NCBI GenBank assembly: GCA_009838915.1
Contig: VXQT01000019.1
Location: 1-64,000 of the forward strand
From: Chloroflexota bacterium
GTDB lineage: Bacteria > Chloroflexota > Dehalococcoidia > Bin125
Reading direction: 5' to 3'
DNA length: 64,000 bases
A program made the position numbers and the translations under genes. Below are positions 44,808 through 53,509 of this stretch, one piece after another. Under the pieces are notes generated by a model, which was not told where the DNA came from, did not search any database, and worked only from the letters and a program-made list of their open reading frames with translations. The stretch's first letter is position 1. Each line of letters begins with the position of its first letter.

Positions 44808-46201
44808 AGCGCCGGATTGCGCATGAAGTCAGTCGCCTGCTCGAAGGCGTAGCCGACCTGGCAGAGGGCGGCCTCGCTGCCCAGCGGTCCGACAAGTTGC
44901 AGGGCGATCGGCAGACCCTCCTCGCTCCAGCCGTTGGGCAGCGTCAGCGTGGGCGCTCGGTTCATGTCCCACGGCGCGGTGTACTGCAGCCTTGACCACT
45001 GAAACTCGCCGGGTGTGTCGTCGTACATCATGTCCTCGGTCACCTGGTGCGGCAGCGTGCCCTGCGCCGGGCAGGCGAGCATGTCGATGTCGGCGAAGCA
45101 GCGGACCAGCAGCCCGCGCAACTCTTCTCGCCGGATGCAGGCGGCGGCGTAGTCGGTCGCGCCGACCGACGACCCCAACTCCAACCAGGCGCCGAACCAG
45201 TTGCCGTAGTCGGCGGCTCGGCTCGGGTAGTGATCGAGGTGCGCGTAGAGCGCCTCGACCGAGCACAGCGTCGGCCAGTCGGGCATGTACGGTCCGAAGT
45301 CGGGCAGCGTCACGTCGACGATCTCCGCACCCAGCGAAGCCAGCGTCTCCACCGAGGCCGCCACGGCCTCGGCGATCGGCGCGCTCACAGCCTCGGTCGC
45401 GTAGCGCCGGTCGTAGCCGACCCGCATCCCCTCGACGCCGCCGGTGATGCGCTCGATCATCGCTGGAGCTGGTTCGGGCAGCGTGGTCGGGTCGTTTGGG
45501 TCGTCCCCGGCGATCACTTCAAGCGTCACGGCGCAGTCCCAGGTCGAGCGGCACATCGGTCCGACGTGATCCAGCGACTGGGCCAGATCGAGCACGCCGT
45601 AGCGGCTGACGCGGCCCCAGGTCGGCTTCAGGCCGACGATGCCGCAGGACGCCGACGGTCCGCGAATTGAGCCGCCGGTGTCGCTGCCCAGCGAGGCGTT
45701 GCAGAGCCCGGCCGCGGTGGCCACGCCTGAGCCGCTGGAAGAGACACCGGTCCAACGGTCGGAGGCCCAGGGATTGACCGGCACCTGGCGTGCTCGGTTG
45801 TAGCCGGCCATTGCGCCCTCGGTCAGGTTGAGCTTGCCCAGCAGCACCGCCCCGGCCTCACGGAACCGGGCGACGACGGTCGAGTCGAACTCGGGGACGA
45901 AGTCCTCCAGCACTTTCGTCCCGCCCATCGTGCGCACGCCGGTCGTGTAGCAGAGATCTTTGACCGCGATCGGGATGCCGTGCAGCGGACCGCGATAGTC
46001 GCCGGCGGCGATCTCGTCGGCAGCCCGCTGCGCTTCGGCCAGGGCCGACTCGGCCATCACCGTCGCGTAGCTCTTGAGCCGGCCGTCGTGCGCGTCGATG
46101 CGATCGAGCTGCGCCTCCGTCAGTTCAACCGGCGACAGGTCGCCGGACGCGATCCGGGGCGCAAGCTCTTCGATCGTGGCGTAAGCGAGATCATCGGTCA
46201 T
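44804..46201 (-). CDS. Amidase-signature family hydrolase
   Basis: A 465-residue enzyme hydrolysing an amide bond. The Ser-cisSer-Lys triad is visible: Lys in IAVKDLCYTTGV, the cis-Ser in SSSGSGVATAAG, and the nucleophile Ser in GSDTGGSIRGPSASCG, followed by GLKPTWGRVSRYGV. The usual SGGSSGG is SSSGSGV, a mild variation. Relatives include GatA, aryl-amidases and indoleacetamide hydrolase; absence of gatB/gatC argues against GatA. Followed upstream by the EthD gene on the same strand with a 45-base gap. Confidence 0.92.
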   Translation of the reverse strand: MTDDLAYATIEELAPRIASGDLSPVELTEAQLDRIDAHDGRLKSYATVMAESALAEAQRAADEIAAGDYRGPLHGIPIAVKDLCYTTGVRTMGGTKVLEDFVPEFDSTVVARFREAGAVLLGKLNLTEGAMAGYNRARQVPVNPWASDRWTGVSSSGSGVATAAGLCNASLGSDTGGSIRGPSASCGIVGLKPTWGRVSRYGVLDLAQSLDHVGPMCRSTWDCAVTLEVIAGDDPNDPTTLPEPAPAMIERITGGVEGMRVGYDRRYATEAVSAPIAEAVAASVETLASLGAEIVDVTLPDFGPYMPDWPTLCSVEALYAHLDHYPSRAADYGNWFGAWLELGSSVGATDYAAACIRREELRGLLVRCFADIDMLACPAQGTLPHQVTEDMMYDDTPGEFQWSRLQYTAPWDMNRAPTLTLPNGWSEEGLPIALQLVGPLGSEAALCQVGYAFEQATDFMRNPAL

Positions 46202-46246
46202 GGTTCAACTCCGCTTGCTGGTTGTGCCGGGATTGGGATTCGGAGC

Positions 46247-46993
46247 TCAGGGAATCCCGATCAGCTCCGTGTCGGCGCCAAACCAGATGGTCGCTCCTCC
46301 GTCGACCATCGGCCCGAATGAGTCGGGCTTGATCGTCTCGCCATAGCGAGCCCAGCCGGATGGATCGCGGAAGTACAGCTCGGCCATGCCTGCGTAAGGC
46401 TCGTCATCCGGATCCATGCTGTGGCTGACCACGTAGCGCAGCCCGCCAACCTGGCGCATGGTCTGCTTGACGTTGGGCGCGTGGTCTTCCAGCCAGACGC
46501 GGAAAAACTCATCCCAGTCAACGCCCTTCTTCGCCTTGACGAGGAACGAGACTTTGAACAGGTTGCTGCGAGTTGTCGGGAATGGCTCATTCAGCGTCAA
46601 CGGCACGACAGGCAGATCGTCGGCCCCGTCGATCACGACGTGTTCGCTGGTCGCCCAGGGCACGAATGGTTCGACCTTCTGATCGAAGGTATCTCGCGGT
46701 TCGGTAAACATCGGGCCGGTGGGCTTGCGCAACGGCCGGTCAAACCAGAGCTGGGCCATGCCGTCAAACGTCGGCCGAGCCCTCTGCTCCCCTTGTTCAG
46801 CGTTGAACAGCGTGACCAGACATTTGCGAGCCGGCTTGCGGCCTGCCGCGACCGCTTCCTCCTGCGCTCGGAGCACGCCAGGCATGTGATTCTTGTACCA
46901 GTGCGCGATCATCTCGTCGCGCGACGCGGCCTCGCGTCGGCGGATCATGAACATCATCTTCGCGCCAGGCGTCGTTGAGATTGCATTGCTCAC
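46247..46993 (-). CDS. Tandem EthD-domain protein (dimeric alpha-beta barrel)
   Basis: A 248-residue protein with two EthD-like ferredoxin folds. The first opens KMMFMIRRREAASRDEMIAHWYKNHMPGV (about residues 12-40), the second FKVSFLVKAKKGVDWDEFFRVWLEDHAPNVK (about 143-173); each has the HW/H..P helix start and a closing F.S..Y/F.D segment. EthD was found in ether (ETBE) breakdown and may help oxygenases or decompose small acids. The tandem form makes a pseudo-dimer within one chain. Confidence 0.85.
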   Translation of the reverse strand: MSNAISTTPGAKMMFMIRRREAASRDEMIAHWYKNHMPGVLRAQEEAVAAGRKPARKCLVTLFNAEQGEQRARPTFDGMAQLWFDRPLRKPTGPMFTEPRDTFDQKVEPFVPWATSEHVVIDGADDLPVVPLTLNEPFPTTRSNLFKVSFLVKAKKGVDWDEFFRVWLEDHAPNVKQTMRQVGGLRYVVSHSMDPDDEPYAGMAELYFRDPSGWARYGETIKPDSFGPMVDGGATIWFGADTELIGIP

Positions 46994-47087
46994 AGTCGGT
47001 TCCCTTCGGCGGGCAGCGCTCTGCGATTTGGGCCGAGTCTACGCGCCAGAGGTTGCAACCGTCGGGCGCAGCGCTGACAATCGCCAC

Positions 47088-48371
47088 ATGACAACTGAGA
47101 CGACTCAAGACCTGCTCGAGCGCCGCGCGCGGTTGCTGGGAGCGGGCATCGCCACCTTCTACGACGATCCGGTGCACATCGTGCGCGGCGAGGGCGCCTG
47201 GCTCTTCGACGCCGACGGAAGGCGCTACCTCGACCTCTACAACAACGTGCCCTGCGTCGGCCATGCGCACCCGCGCGTGGTCGAGGCGATGCAGCGGCAG
47301 ACCGAGACGCTCAACGTGCACTCGCGCTACTTGCATGAGGGCATCCTCGACTACGCCGAGCACCTCACCTCACTGCACGCCGACCACCTGACGACCGCCG
47401 TCTTCACCTGCAGCGGCACCGAGGCGAACGAGGTCGCCATCCTGATGGCTCGCGCCGCGACCGGGGGCCGCGGACTGATCTACACGCAGGCCGCCTACCA
47501 CGGCAACTCGACCGAAGTGCGCAAGCTCTCGCGTCTGCGCGGCGAGCACGAGCCGCAGTTCCGCTCTATTCCGGTGCCGCAGCGTTATCGGCCGATTGCA
47601 GAGGATCTCGACGACGAGGCGTTGACCGAGGCCTACCTGGCTCGACTGCGCGCCGAGATCGACGGCTTCGCCGAAGACGGCGTGCCCTTCGCGGGCATGA
47701 TGGTCTGCTCGATCCTGGCCAACGAGGGCCTGCCCGACATCCCGCCCGGTTTCATGTCTCGGGCAGCGGAGATGGTCCGCAACGCGGGCGGGTTGTTCAT
47801 CTGCGATGAGGTCCAGGCCGGGTTCGCCCGTTCGGGCAACTGGTGGGGCTACGAGACCACGGGCATCAGACCCGACATCGTCAGCATGGGCAAGCCGATG
47901 GGCAATGGGCTGCCTCTGGCCGGCGTCGTCGCCTCGCGCGAACTGGTGGAAACGTTCCGTGACAGGACGCGCTACTTCAACACCTTCGCCTCCAGCCCGC
48001 TACAGGCGGCCGTCGGCGAGGCCGTGTTGAGCGTGATCGAGGACGAGGGGCTGGTCCAGAGCGTCGCCGACATCGGCGGCTACCTGATCGAGAACCTGCG
48101 CTCGCTGCAAGAAGGCTGCGAGCCGATGTCCGATGTACGCGGTCACGGCCTGTTCATTGGCATGGAGTGGGTCTCCGATCGAGCCGCCAGGACGCCCGAT
48201 CCGGACGGTGCGGACGTCATCGTCAATCGGTTGCGCCGGGCCGGGTTCCTGATGGGTCGCGCGGGCGAGTTCGGCAATGTGCTCAAGGTGCGACCTCCGT
48301 TGGTGCTCCAGCGGGAGCAGGCGGACATGTTCCTCGAAGCGTTCGAGGCCGCCATCGCCGAGCCGGTCTGA
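47088..48371 (+). CDS. Class III aminotransferase-fold protein, AGXT2L/PHYKPL-like (candidate phospho-lyase)
   Basis: A 427-residue PLP enzyme with Lys269 in SMGKPMGNGLPL and ICDEVQAGF. The stretch GRRYLDLYNNVPCVGHAHPRVVEAM and TLNVHSRYLHEGILDYAEHL follows human AGXT2L1/AGXT2L2 (YLDCINNVAHVGHCHP...LNTNSRFLHD), which are not transaminases but release ammonia and phosphate from phosphoethanolamine or 5-phosphohydroxylysine. The next gene, 4 bases on, is an APH-type kinase, the partner class in that pathway. A lyase role is therefore likely, substrate inferred. Start at the Met after a region divergent from the EthD gene. Confidence 0.88.
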   Translation: MTTETTQDLLERRARLLGAGIATFYDDPVHIVRGEGAWLFDADGRRYLDLYNNVPCVGHAHPRVVEAMQRQTETLNVHSRYLHEGILDYAEHLTSLHADHLTTAVFTCSGTEANEVAILMARAATGGRGLIYTQAAYHGNSTEVRKLSRLRGEHEPQFRSIPVPQRYRPIAEDLDDEALTEAYLARLRAEIDGFAEDGVPFAGMMVCSILANEGLPDIPPGFMSRAAEMVRNAGGLFICDEVQAGFARSGNWWGYETTGIRPDIVSMGKPMGNGLPLAGVVASRELVETFRDRTRYFNTFASSPLQAAVGEAVLSVIEDEGLVQSVADIGGYLIENLRSLQEGCEPMSDVRGHGLFIGMEWVSDRAARTPDPDGADVIVNRLRRAGFLMGRAGEFGNVLKVRPPLVLQREQADMFLEAFEAAIAEPV

Positions 48372-48375
48372 TTCG

Positions 48376-49377
48376 ATGCTCGAGCCCAACAACCTGAGCA
48401 ACGATGAGTTGCGAGACGTTGCCGAGCGCGCGTTGCCGCACTGGGATCTCGCTGCGGACGCCATCGAGCTGGTCTCGCGCAGCGAGAACACGGTCTTCAA
48501 GCTCACAGTCCGCGAGGGACGCGCGTTCGCGTTGCGGATTCACCGTCCGGGCTATCACACGCTGGCGGAACTCGAGTCGGAGCTGGTCTGGACCGAGGCG
48601 CTGAACGCGGCCGGGATTCACGTGCCCGTCGGCGTGCGCACGCTGGACGGACCCGGCTACGCCACGGTCACCACGTCCGATGGCTTGTCGTCGCGGGCAG
48701 TCGGATTGGTCGAGTGGATGGAGGGCGAACTGCTCAGCAGCGTGATTGAGCGCGAGTCCGACCCGAAGCGCGTTGCCGCTCACTTCGCCGAGATGGGCCG
48801 GATCCTGGCCGCCTGTCACAACCAGGCGAGCGACTGGACGACGCCGGTGGGGTTCACTCGTCATGCCTTCGATCTCCCGGGGTACGTCGGCGATGCGCCG
48901 TTCTGGGGTCGATTCTGGGACATTCCGATCCTCACTCCCGATCAGCGTGCCATCCTCGGTCGCGCGCGTCAGGCCATCGCCAAGCAGCTGGACGAACTGG
49001 CGGCGGAGCAGCAAGCCTTCTCAATGATCCACGCCGACCTGCATGCTCACAATGTCCTCGTCCGCCCGGACGGCGCACTGCAGATCTTCGACTTCGACGA
49101 CGCCGGCTGGGGCTGGCACCAGTACGACCTCGCGGTTGCGCTGTTCAGGCTCCAGCAACGCCCCGACTACGACCGCATCTACCAGGCGATGCTGGCCGGC
49201 TACCGCGAAGCGCGACCCTTCAGCAGCCAGTCGGAAGAGTGGTTACCCCTGTTCCTGCTGCTCCGCCATCTCGTCGTGATCAGTTGGCAATGGGATCGGC
49301 CGGAGCTCGGCAGACGCGAGGGCTTGGAGGAGTGGGTCGAGGAGGGCTGTCGGCAGGTCGAAGCCTTCGGCATCTGA
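48376..49377 (+). CDS. APH/hydroxylysine-kinase-like small-molecule kinase
   Basis: A 333-residue protein-kinase-fold phosphotransferase of the aminoglycoside/choline kinase family. SENTVFKL is the nucleotide loop with the following Arg/Lys strand FALRIHRPG, the catalytic loop is MIHADLHAHNVLV (HxDxxxxN), and the metal Asp is in IFDFDDAGWG. Adjacency to the AGXT2L-like lyase mirrors animal hydroxylysine kinase (HYKK) with PHYKPL, and known bacterial fusions of these two domains, so it may phosphorylate the amino alcohol the neighbour then cleaves. Antibiotic resistance is less likely. Confidence 0.85.
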   Translation: MLEPNNLSNDELRDVAERALPHWDLAADAIELVSRSENTVFKLTVREGRAFALRIHRPGYHTLAELESELVWTEALNAAGIHVPVGVRTLDGPGYATVTTSDGLSSRAVGLVEWMEGELLSSVIERESDPKRVAAHFAEMGRILAACHNQASDWTTPVGFTRHAFDLPGYVGDAPFWGRFWDIPILTPDQRAILGRARQAIAKQLDELAAEQQAFSMIHADLHAHNVLVRPDGALQIFDFDDAGWGWHQYDLAVALFRLQQRPDYDRIYQAMLAGYREARPFSSQSEEWLPLFLLLRHLVVISWQWDRPELGRREGLEEWVEEGCRQVEAFGI

Positions 49378-49418
49378 GCGCCCATGCAGCAGCGCCTGTC
49401 ATTTCAACGCGCACGTGG

Positions 49419-51752
49419 CTATCGCGGACTGATCGGGCGCGGCGCGGGCTCTCCGGGGACGCGCCTGTCGGTCAGGCCGGCGATCACCTCGTCGGCAAGC
49501 AGCCGCTCGATGCGCTCAGCCTCGTAGCCGAGCGTCTCCGACAGGATCTCAACGGTGTGCTCACCCAGTCTTGGCGCCGGCCGATCACATGTCGCCGGCC
49601 GTCGCCGAAGCCGCCAGGGGAATCCCTGGTACTGGCGTGTGCCCGTGTCGGGGTGCGCCAGGTACAACCACCAGTTGCGCGCGGCCAGGTGGGGGTCTCG
49701 CAGGTGAGTCAACGTTGAGTGCACTGCTGCCGCCGGCACGCCGATGCGCTGCAACCGGTGCTGCAATGTATGCGCGTTCCAGTTCCGCGTCCACGCCGTC
49801 AACTCCTGTTCAAGCGCGGCTTCGCAGTCCTTCCGACCGGCCGAGGTGCGCCACTCCGGGCGATCCAGGTCGGCAAACCCGGCCAACCGAAGCCAGGTCG
49901 CGTCGTCGGGGACGGAAATCGCGATCCACTCGTCGCGCCCGTCGACGGCGTCGGCGCAGCGGAAACACTCGTGCGGCGCGGCGCCCGGGACGCGGTTCCC
50001 GTTGCGCTCGGGCATCTGCTCACCGGCCGAGGCGGCCAGCAGGTACTCGTCGATGTAGGCGACGGCGGACTCGAACATCGAGCCCTCGACATGAATCGAA
50101 GCCCGCCCGTTCTGCGCAGCGAGCACCGCCGCCAGCGCCGCCGCCGCCATTTGCGCACCGACGATCGGATCGGCCTGCATCGTGCCCAGCATCAGCGGCG
50201 CTTCGCCTGCGTAGCCGTAGAGCAGGTCCCAGCCGGCGTTGCCCTCGGTCGTCCCGCCATTGGCGCGGAAGTTGTCGTAGGGACCTCCGGTGCCGAATCC
50301 CGAGAACGAGACCAGCGCAATTTGCGGATTCACCTCGCGCATGTGCGCGTGCGTGAGGCGCAGATTCTCCAGCACCCGCGGACGGAAGTTCTCCAGCACG
50401 ACATCGGCGCGCGCGACCAGGTCGAGCGCGATCTCGCGTCCCTGATCGGTGTCAAGCGCGACTGATACCGTGCGCTTGCCTCGATTGGCCATGTTGAAGT
50501 TGGGCCGCACGTTGAGCGGATGCGCGTCCGGCGACACGACACGCATCGGCTCGGCCGCGTCGTAGCGCCAGAGGTCGGGACGCTTCGGTCCCTCGACCTT
50601 GATCACCTCCGCGCCAAGATCGCTCAAGAGCGTCGTCGCATACGGACCCAGCCATGCGTGGGTGAAGTCAACCACCCGCAGACCGTCCAACGGACCTGTG
50701 CTCGACTGCGGACGCGCCCGCTGTGCGAATCGGTCAGCCCGAGGCACATCGTCCTCGTGCTTCGTCACCCGCATCGCCCGACCGGCGCCGGTCAGCTCTT
50801 GCTCCTCGTGGAAGAATCTGATCGCATTGAGCTGCGGATCCTCCATCAACTGACGCGCCGAGCGATGCATCGCCATCACCGAGCCCAGCTCGGACAGTTT
50901 GGTCCAGATCGCCGCGGCGTCCAGCGACTCGACAATCGGCTGCACGTATGCCTTCGACGGCTCCTGCTCGGCGAACCTGGTCTCCCCTTCCAGCAGTTCG
51001 GCCGGCGGCGGCTCGACGCCGAAGGCGATTGGCAGATTGCGCAGCGTCTCCTTGGACCAGGGTGAGAGCGTGATGTAGCCGTCGGCGGTTTGGATCACTT
51101 CCGCCCAGCCCGGGGTGCCGCCGACCCGGGGCAACGCTTCGCCCGAGAACTCCGAGCGCAGCGACATGATCAGCGTCGAGCAAGCTTCCAGCGAGGACAA
51201 CTCGATCCACTCGCCGCGGCCCGAGTGCAGCCGATCGAGCAGCGCCGCCAGCGCGGCGACCGCGCCAAGGATGCCGACCGCGCGCGGGATGATCGCGGCC
51301 GGCGCGGCCAGCGGCTCACGTCCCGCCAGTCCATTGGTACCCATGAATCCCGCCAGCGCCTGCACGATCAGGTCGTCAGCCAGGAAGTCCGCATAGGGCC
51401 CGTCCGTGCCGAACGGGGATGCGTGGACGACGATGAGCGCCGGAGATTCCTCGGCAATGCCGCCAAGCTCGTCGAGCGGCGCGTCGCTGATCAGCACATC
51501 GGCATCCAACAGTTCCGAGCGCCAGTCGCCGGCACCCATCGTCTTGCCGATCATCAGCGAGTGACGCAGCAGCGAATACGGCTCGCCGTCACGCTCGATG
51601 AGCGGCGGCGCGGCGCGCAGGCGGGAGTCCGGCGCTTCAAAGCAATGCACGTCCGCGCCCCAGCGGGCGAACTCGCGGGCGCAGGCGGCTGCCGGGATGT
51701 CGCGGCTGTATTCGACGACCCGCAGGCCCCGGAGCAGGTCCCCCTCGCTCAC
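49419..51752 (-). CDS. Double-domain CaiB/BaiF CoA-transferase
   Basis: A 777-residue chain with two class III CoA-transferase domains. The first (about 8-350) begins LLRGLRVVEYSRDIPAAACAREFARWGADV, the second (about 365-777) begins PLDGLRVVDFTHAWLGPYATTLLSDLGAEVIKVEGP. The Asp expected before the GxxA helix is present in the second (ADPIVGAQMA) but replaced in the first (IIPRAVGILGA), so only one half may be catalytic. The real start is the GTG after the hydratase gene; the same frame continues upstream only as a shadow. Fourteen bases follow the enoyl-CoA hydratase gene. Confidence 0.88.
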   Translation of the reverse strand: MSEGDLLRGLRVVEYSRDIPAAACAREFARWGADVHCFEAPDSRLRAAPPLIERDGEPYSLLRHSLMIGKTMGAGDWRSELLDADVLISDAPLDELGGIAEESPALIVVHASPFGTDGPYADFLADDLIVQALAGFMGTNGLAGREPLAAPAAIIPRAVGILGAVAALAALLDRLHSGRGEWIELSSLEACSTLIMSLRSEFSGEALPRVGGTPGWAEVIQTADGYITLSPWSKETLRNLPIAFGVEPPPAELLEGETRFAEQEPSKAYVQPIVESLDAAAIWTKLSELGSVMAMHRSARQLMEDPQLNAIRFFHEEQELTGAGRAMRVTKHEDDVPRADRFAQRARPQSSTGPLDGLRVVDFTHAWLGPYATTLLSDLGAEVIKVEGPKRPDLWRYDAAEPMRVVSPDAHPLNVRPNFNMANRGKRTVSVALDTDQGREIALDLVARADVVLENFRPRVLENLRLTHAHMREVNPQIALVSFSGFGTGGPYDNFRANGGTTEGNAGWDLLYGYAGEAPLMLGTMQADPIVGAQMAAAALAAVLAAQNGRASIHVEGSMFESAVAYIDEYLLAASAGEQMPERNGNRVPGAAPHECFRCADAVDGRDEWIAISVPDDATWLRLAGFADLDRPEWRTSAGRKDCEAALEQELTAWTRNWNAHTLQHRLQRIGVPAAAVHSTLTHLRDPHLAARNWWLYLAHPDTGTRQYQGFPWRLRRRPATCDRPAPRLGEHTVEILSETLGYEAERIERLLADEVIAGLTDRRVPGEPAPRPISPR

Positions 51753-51766
51753 CGCCGCCGACTCCG

Positions 51767-52594
51767 TCAGTCCTGGCGCGGACGCGGCCAGGGCTTGAGC
51801 TTGGCCAGCGCCTGGGCGACCGGGGAGAGCTGGCGCTTGCCCTTGACCATGCGCGGGTCGGGCTGTCCAAAGCGCGCGCCCACGGCATAAGTCATGAAAC
51901 TGGCGTTGATGTGCGTGGTGAAGCCCTGGCCGTCCTGCATGTTGTTGATCGAGTGCTTGATCTGGCGCAGCACCATCGGCGTGCGCTCGGCCACTTCGCG
52001 GGCGTACTCCAGCGTCTTCCGCTCCAGCACGTCGGCCGGATAGACCTGGTTGACGAAGCCCAGCTCCTTCGCCTCCTGCGCCGGAATAAACCGGTTCTGG
52101 AACAGGATCTCCTTCGCCTTGCGCACGCCCAGGTCCCAGGGCGCGGAGAAGTACTGCGTGTGCGAGGGCAGGAACAGCGCGTCGTCGGAGGCGAAGATCA
52201 GGTCCATCGAGGCAGCCACCATCCAGCCGCCGAAGATGCACTTGCCGTGGACCATCGCGATCGTCGGCTTGGGAATGTTGCGCCAGCGCATCGTGTTCGT
52301 GATCCGCGTGTCGCGCTGGCGGTCGTAGACGCCGACGAAGTCCTCGTCCCAGCCGCGAATCTCGCGGTCGGCCAACTCGGGCGGCGAGCCAAGGTCGTGC
52401 CCGGCGGAGAAGTCGGGTCCGTTGCCCGAGAGCACGATCACCAGCACCTCGGGATCGTCAACCGCCTCCTGGAAGGCGGCATCGATCTCCTCCAGCAACA
52501 ACCGCGACTGGGCATTGCGGTACTCGGGCCGATTCATGATCACCCGGGCCACCGGACCCGGTTCGTAGATCACCTCGTGGTAGGTCACTGGCAT
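51767..52594 (-). CDS. Enoyl-CoA hydratase/isomerase family protein
   Basis: A 275-residue crotonase-fold enzyme: SGNGPDFSAGHDLG and TIAMVHGKCIFGGWMVAASMDLIFAS are the oxyanion-hole strands. The usual active-site Glu positions are replaced in DALFLPSHTQYFSAPWDLG, so it may act as a different crotonase type (decarboxylase, hydrolase) rather than a hydratase. Transcribed with the double CoA-transferase 14 bases downstream; together they could activate and modify an acyl-CoA. Confidence 0.88.
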   Translation of the reverse strand: MPVTYHEVIYEPGPVARVIMNRPEYRNAQSRLLLEEIDAAFQEAVDDPEVLVIVLSGNGPDFSAGHDLGSPPELADREIRGWDEDFVGVYDRQRDTRITNTMRWRNIPKPTIAMVHGKCIFGGWMVAASMDLIFASDDALFLPSHTQYFSAPWDLGVRKAKEILFQNRFIPAQEAKELGFVNQVYPADVLERKTLEYAREVAERTPMVLRQIKHSINNMQDGQGFTTHINASFMTYAVGARFGQPDPRMVKGKRQLSPVAQALAKLKPWPRPRQD

Positions 52595-52641
52595 CCTCGT
52601 CTCAAGCTCGCGGGAACTGCTCCGAGGCTACCAGTGCTCGG

Positions 52642-53433
52642 CTAGGCAAAGGACTCCGCCAGGAGCGCGTCGAGGATGCGATTGAAGTCGTCGGGCTGCT
52701 CCCAGTAGACGCTGTGTCCGGCCTCGGGCACCTGGAAGTACTGCGCGCCGGGCACCATCTCGGCGGCGCGTTCGATCAGCTCCGCAGGGATGATCGCGTC
52801 CTCGGCCCCGGCGAGGAAGATGACCGGCATCGTCAATGCGCCCAACTCGTCCTTCGAGACCGCGCCGTCCTCTTGTCCGAACGACAGCGGTTGGTTGGGG
52901 TCAAGCGGAGGATTGAGTCCGCGAATCTGGTTGTAGAGGAAGACGCCGTGGGGCTCCTGTTCGAGATACGCGGGACCGACCATCCTGGTCAGGCCGCCGC
53001 CCTCCTGGTTCTCCTGCGCCGACTGCACTGCCCTGCGCATCTCCTCGATCAGCTCCGGCGCGTCGATGCCGAGGAAAGTGTCGGCCATCAGCAGGCCGCG
53101 CACGCGCTGCGGATTGCGTACGGCGAAGGGCAGGATTGTGAATCCGCCCATCGACTGGCCGACCAACACCGCCTCAGGGATGTCGAGCGCGTCCATCAGT
53201 TCGCCCAGATCGCGCGCGAATGCCTTGCGCCCCTCGCCCGAGTCGTCGCGGCTGCGGCCCCAGCCGCGCACCTCGTAGGTCACGCAGCGGTAGCGGTCTC
53301 GGTAGGCCGGGATTTGCTGCCACCAGCTCAGGTGATTGCCGCCCGCGCCGTGGACGAAGACGATCGTCTCCGGACCCTCGCCGAACTCGTCGTAGACCAA
53401 CTGTCCGCCTGTCACATCCAGCGTCTCGGCCAT
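52642..53433 (-). CDS. Alpha/beta-hydrolase fold protein
   Basis: A 263-residue hydrolase. The oxyanion strand VFVHGAGGNHLSWW, nucleophile elbow LVGQSMGGF (Ser), acid in LAGAEDAIIPAE (Asp) and base in EAGHSVYWEQP (His) form a complete triad. The cap domain lies at about residues 120-190. Substrate unknown; candidates are esters, lactones or C-C bonds in ring-cleavage products. Last gene before the divergent AhpD-like pair. Confidence 0.9.
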   Translation of the reverse strand: MAETLDVTGGQLVYDEFGEGPETIVFVHGAGGNHLSWWQQIPAYRDRYRCVTYEVRGWGRSRDDSGEGRKAFARDLGELMDALDIPEAVLVGQSMGGFTILPFAVRNPQRVRGLLMADTFLGIDAPELIEEMRRAVQSAQENQEGGGLTRMVGPAYLEQEPHGVFLYNQIRGLNPPLDPNQPLSFGQEDGAVSKDELGALTMPVIFLAGAEDAIIPAELIERAAEMVPGAQYFQVPEAGHSVYWEQPDDFNRILDALLAESFA

Positions 53434-53509
53434 CTTGCGCGCTCCTGCTCTGCTCTCGGAGGTCTGAACGGCTAAACGCTACTCTTTTCCCAGTCTGCGA
53501 GGTGTAGAG

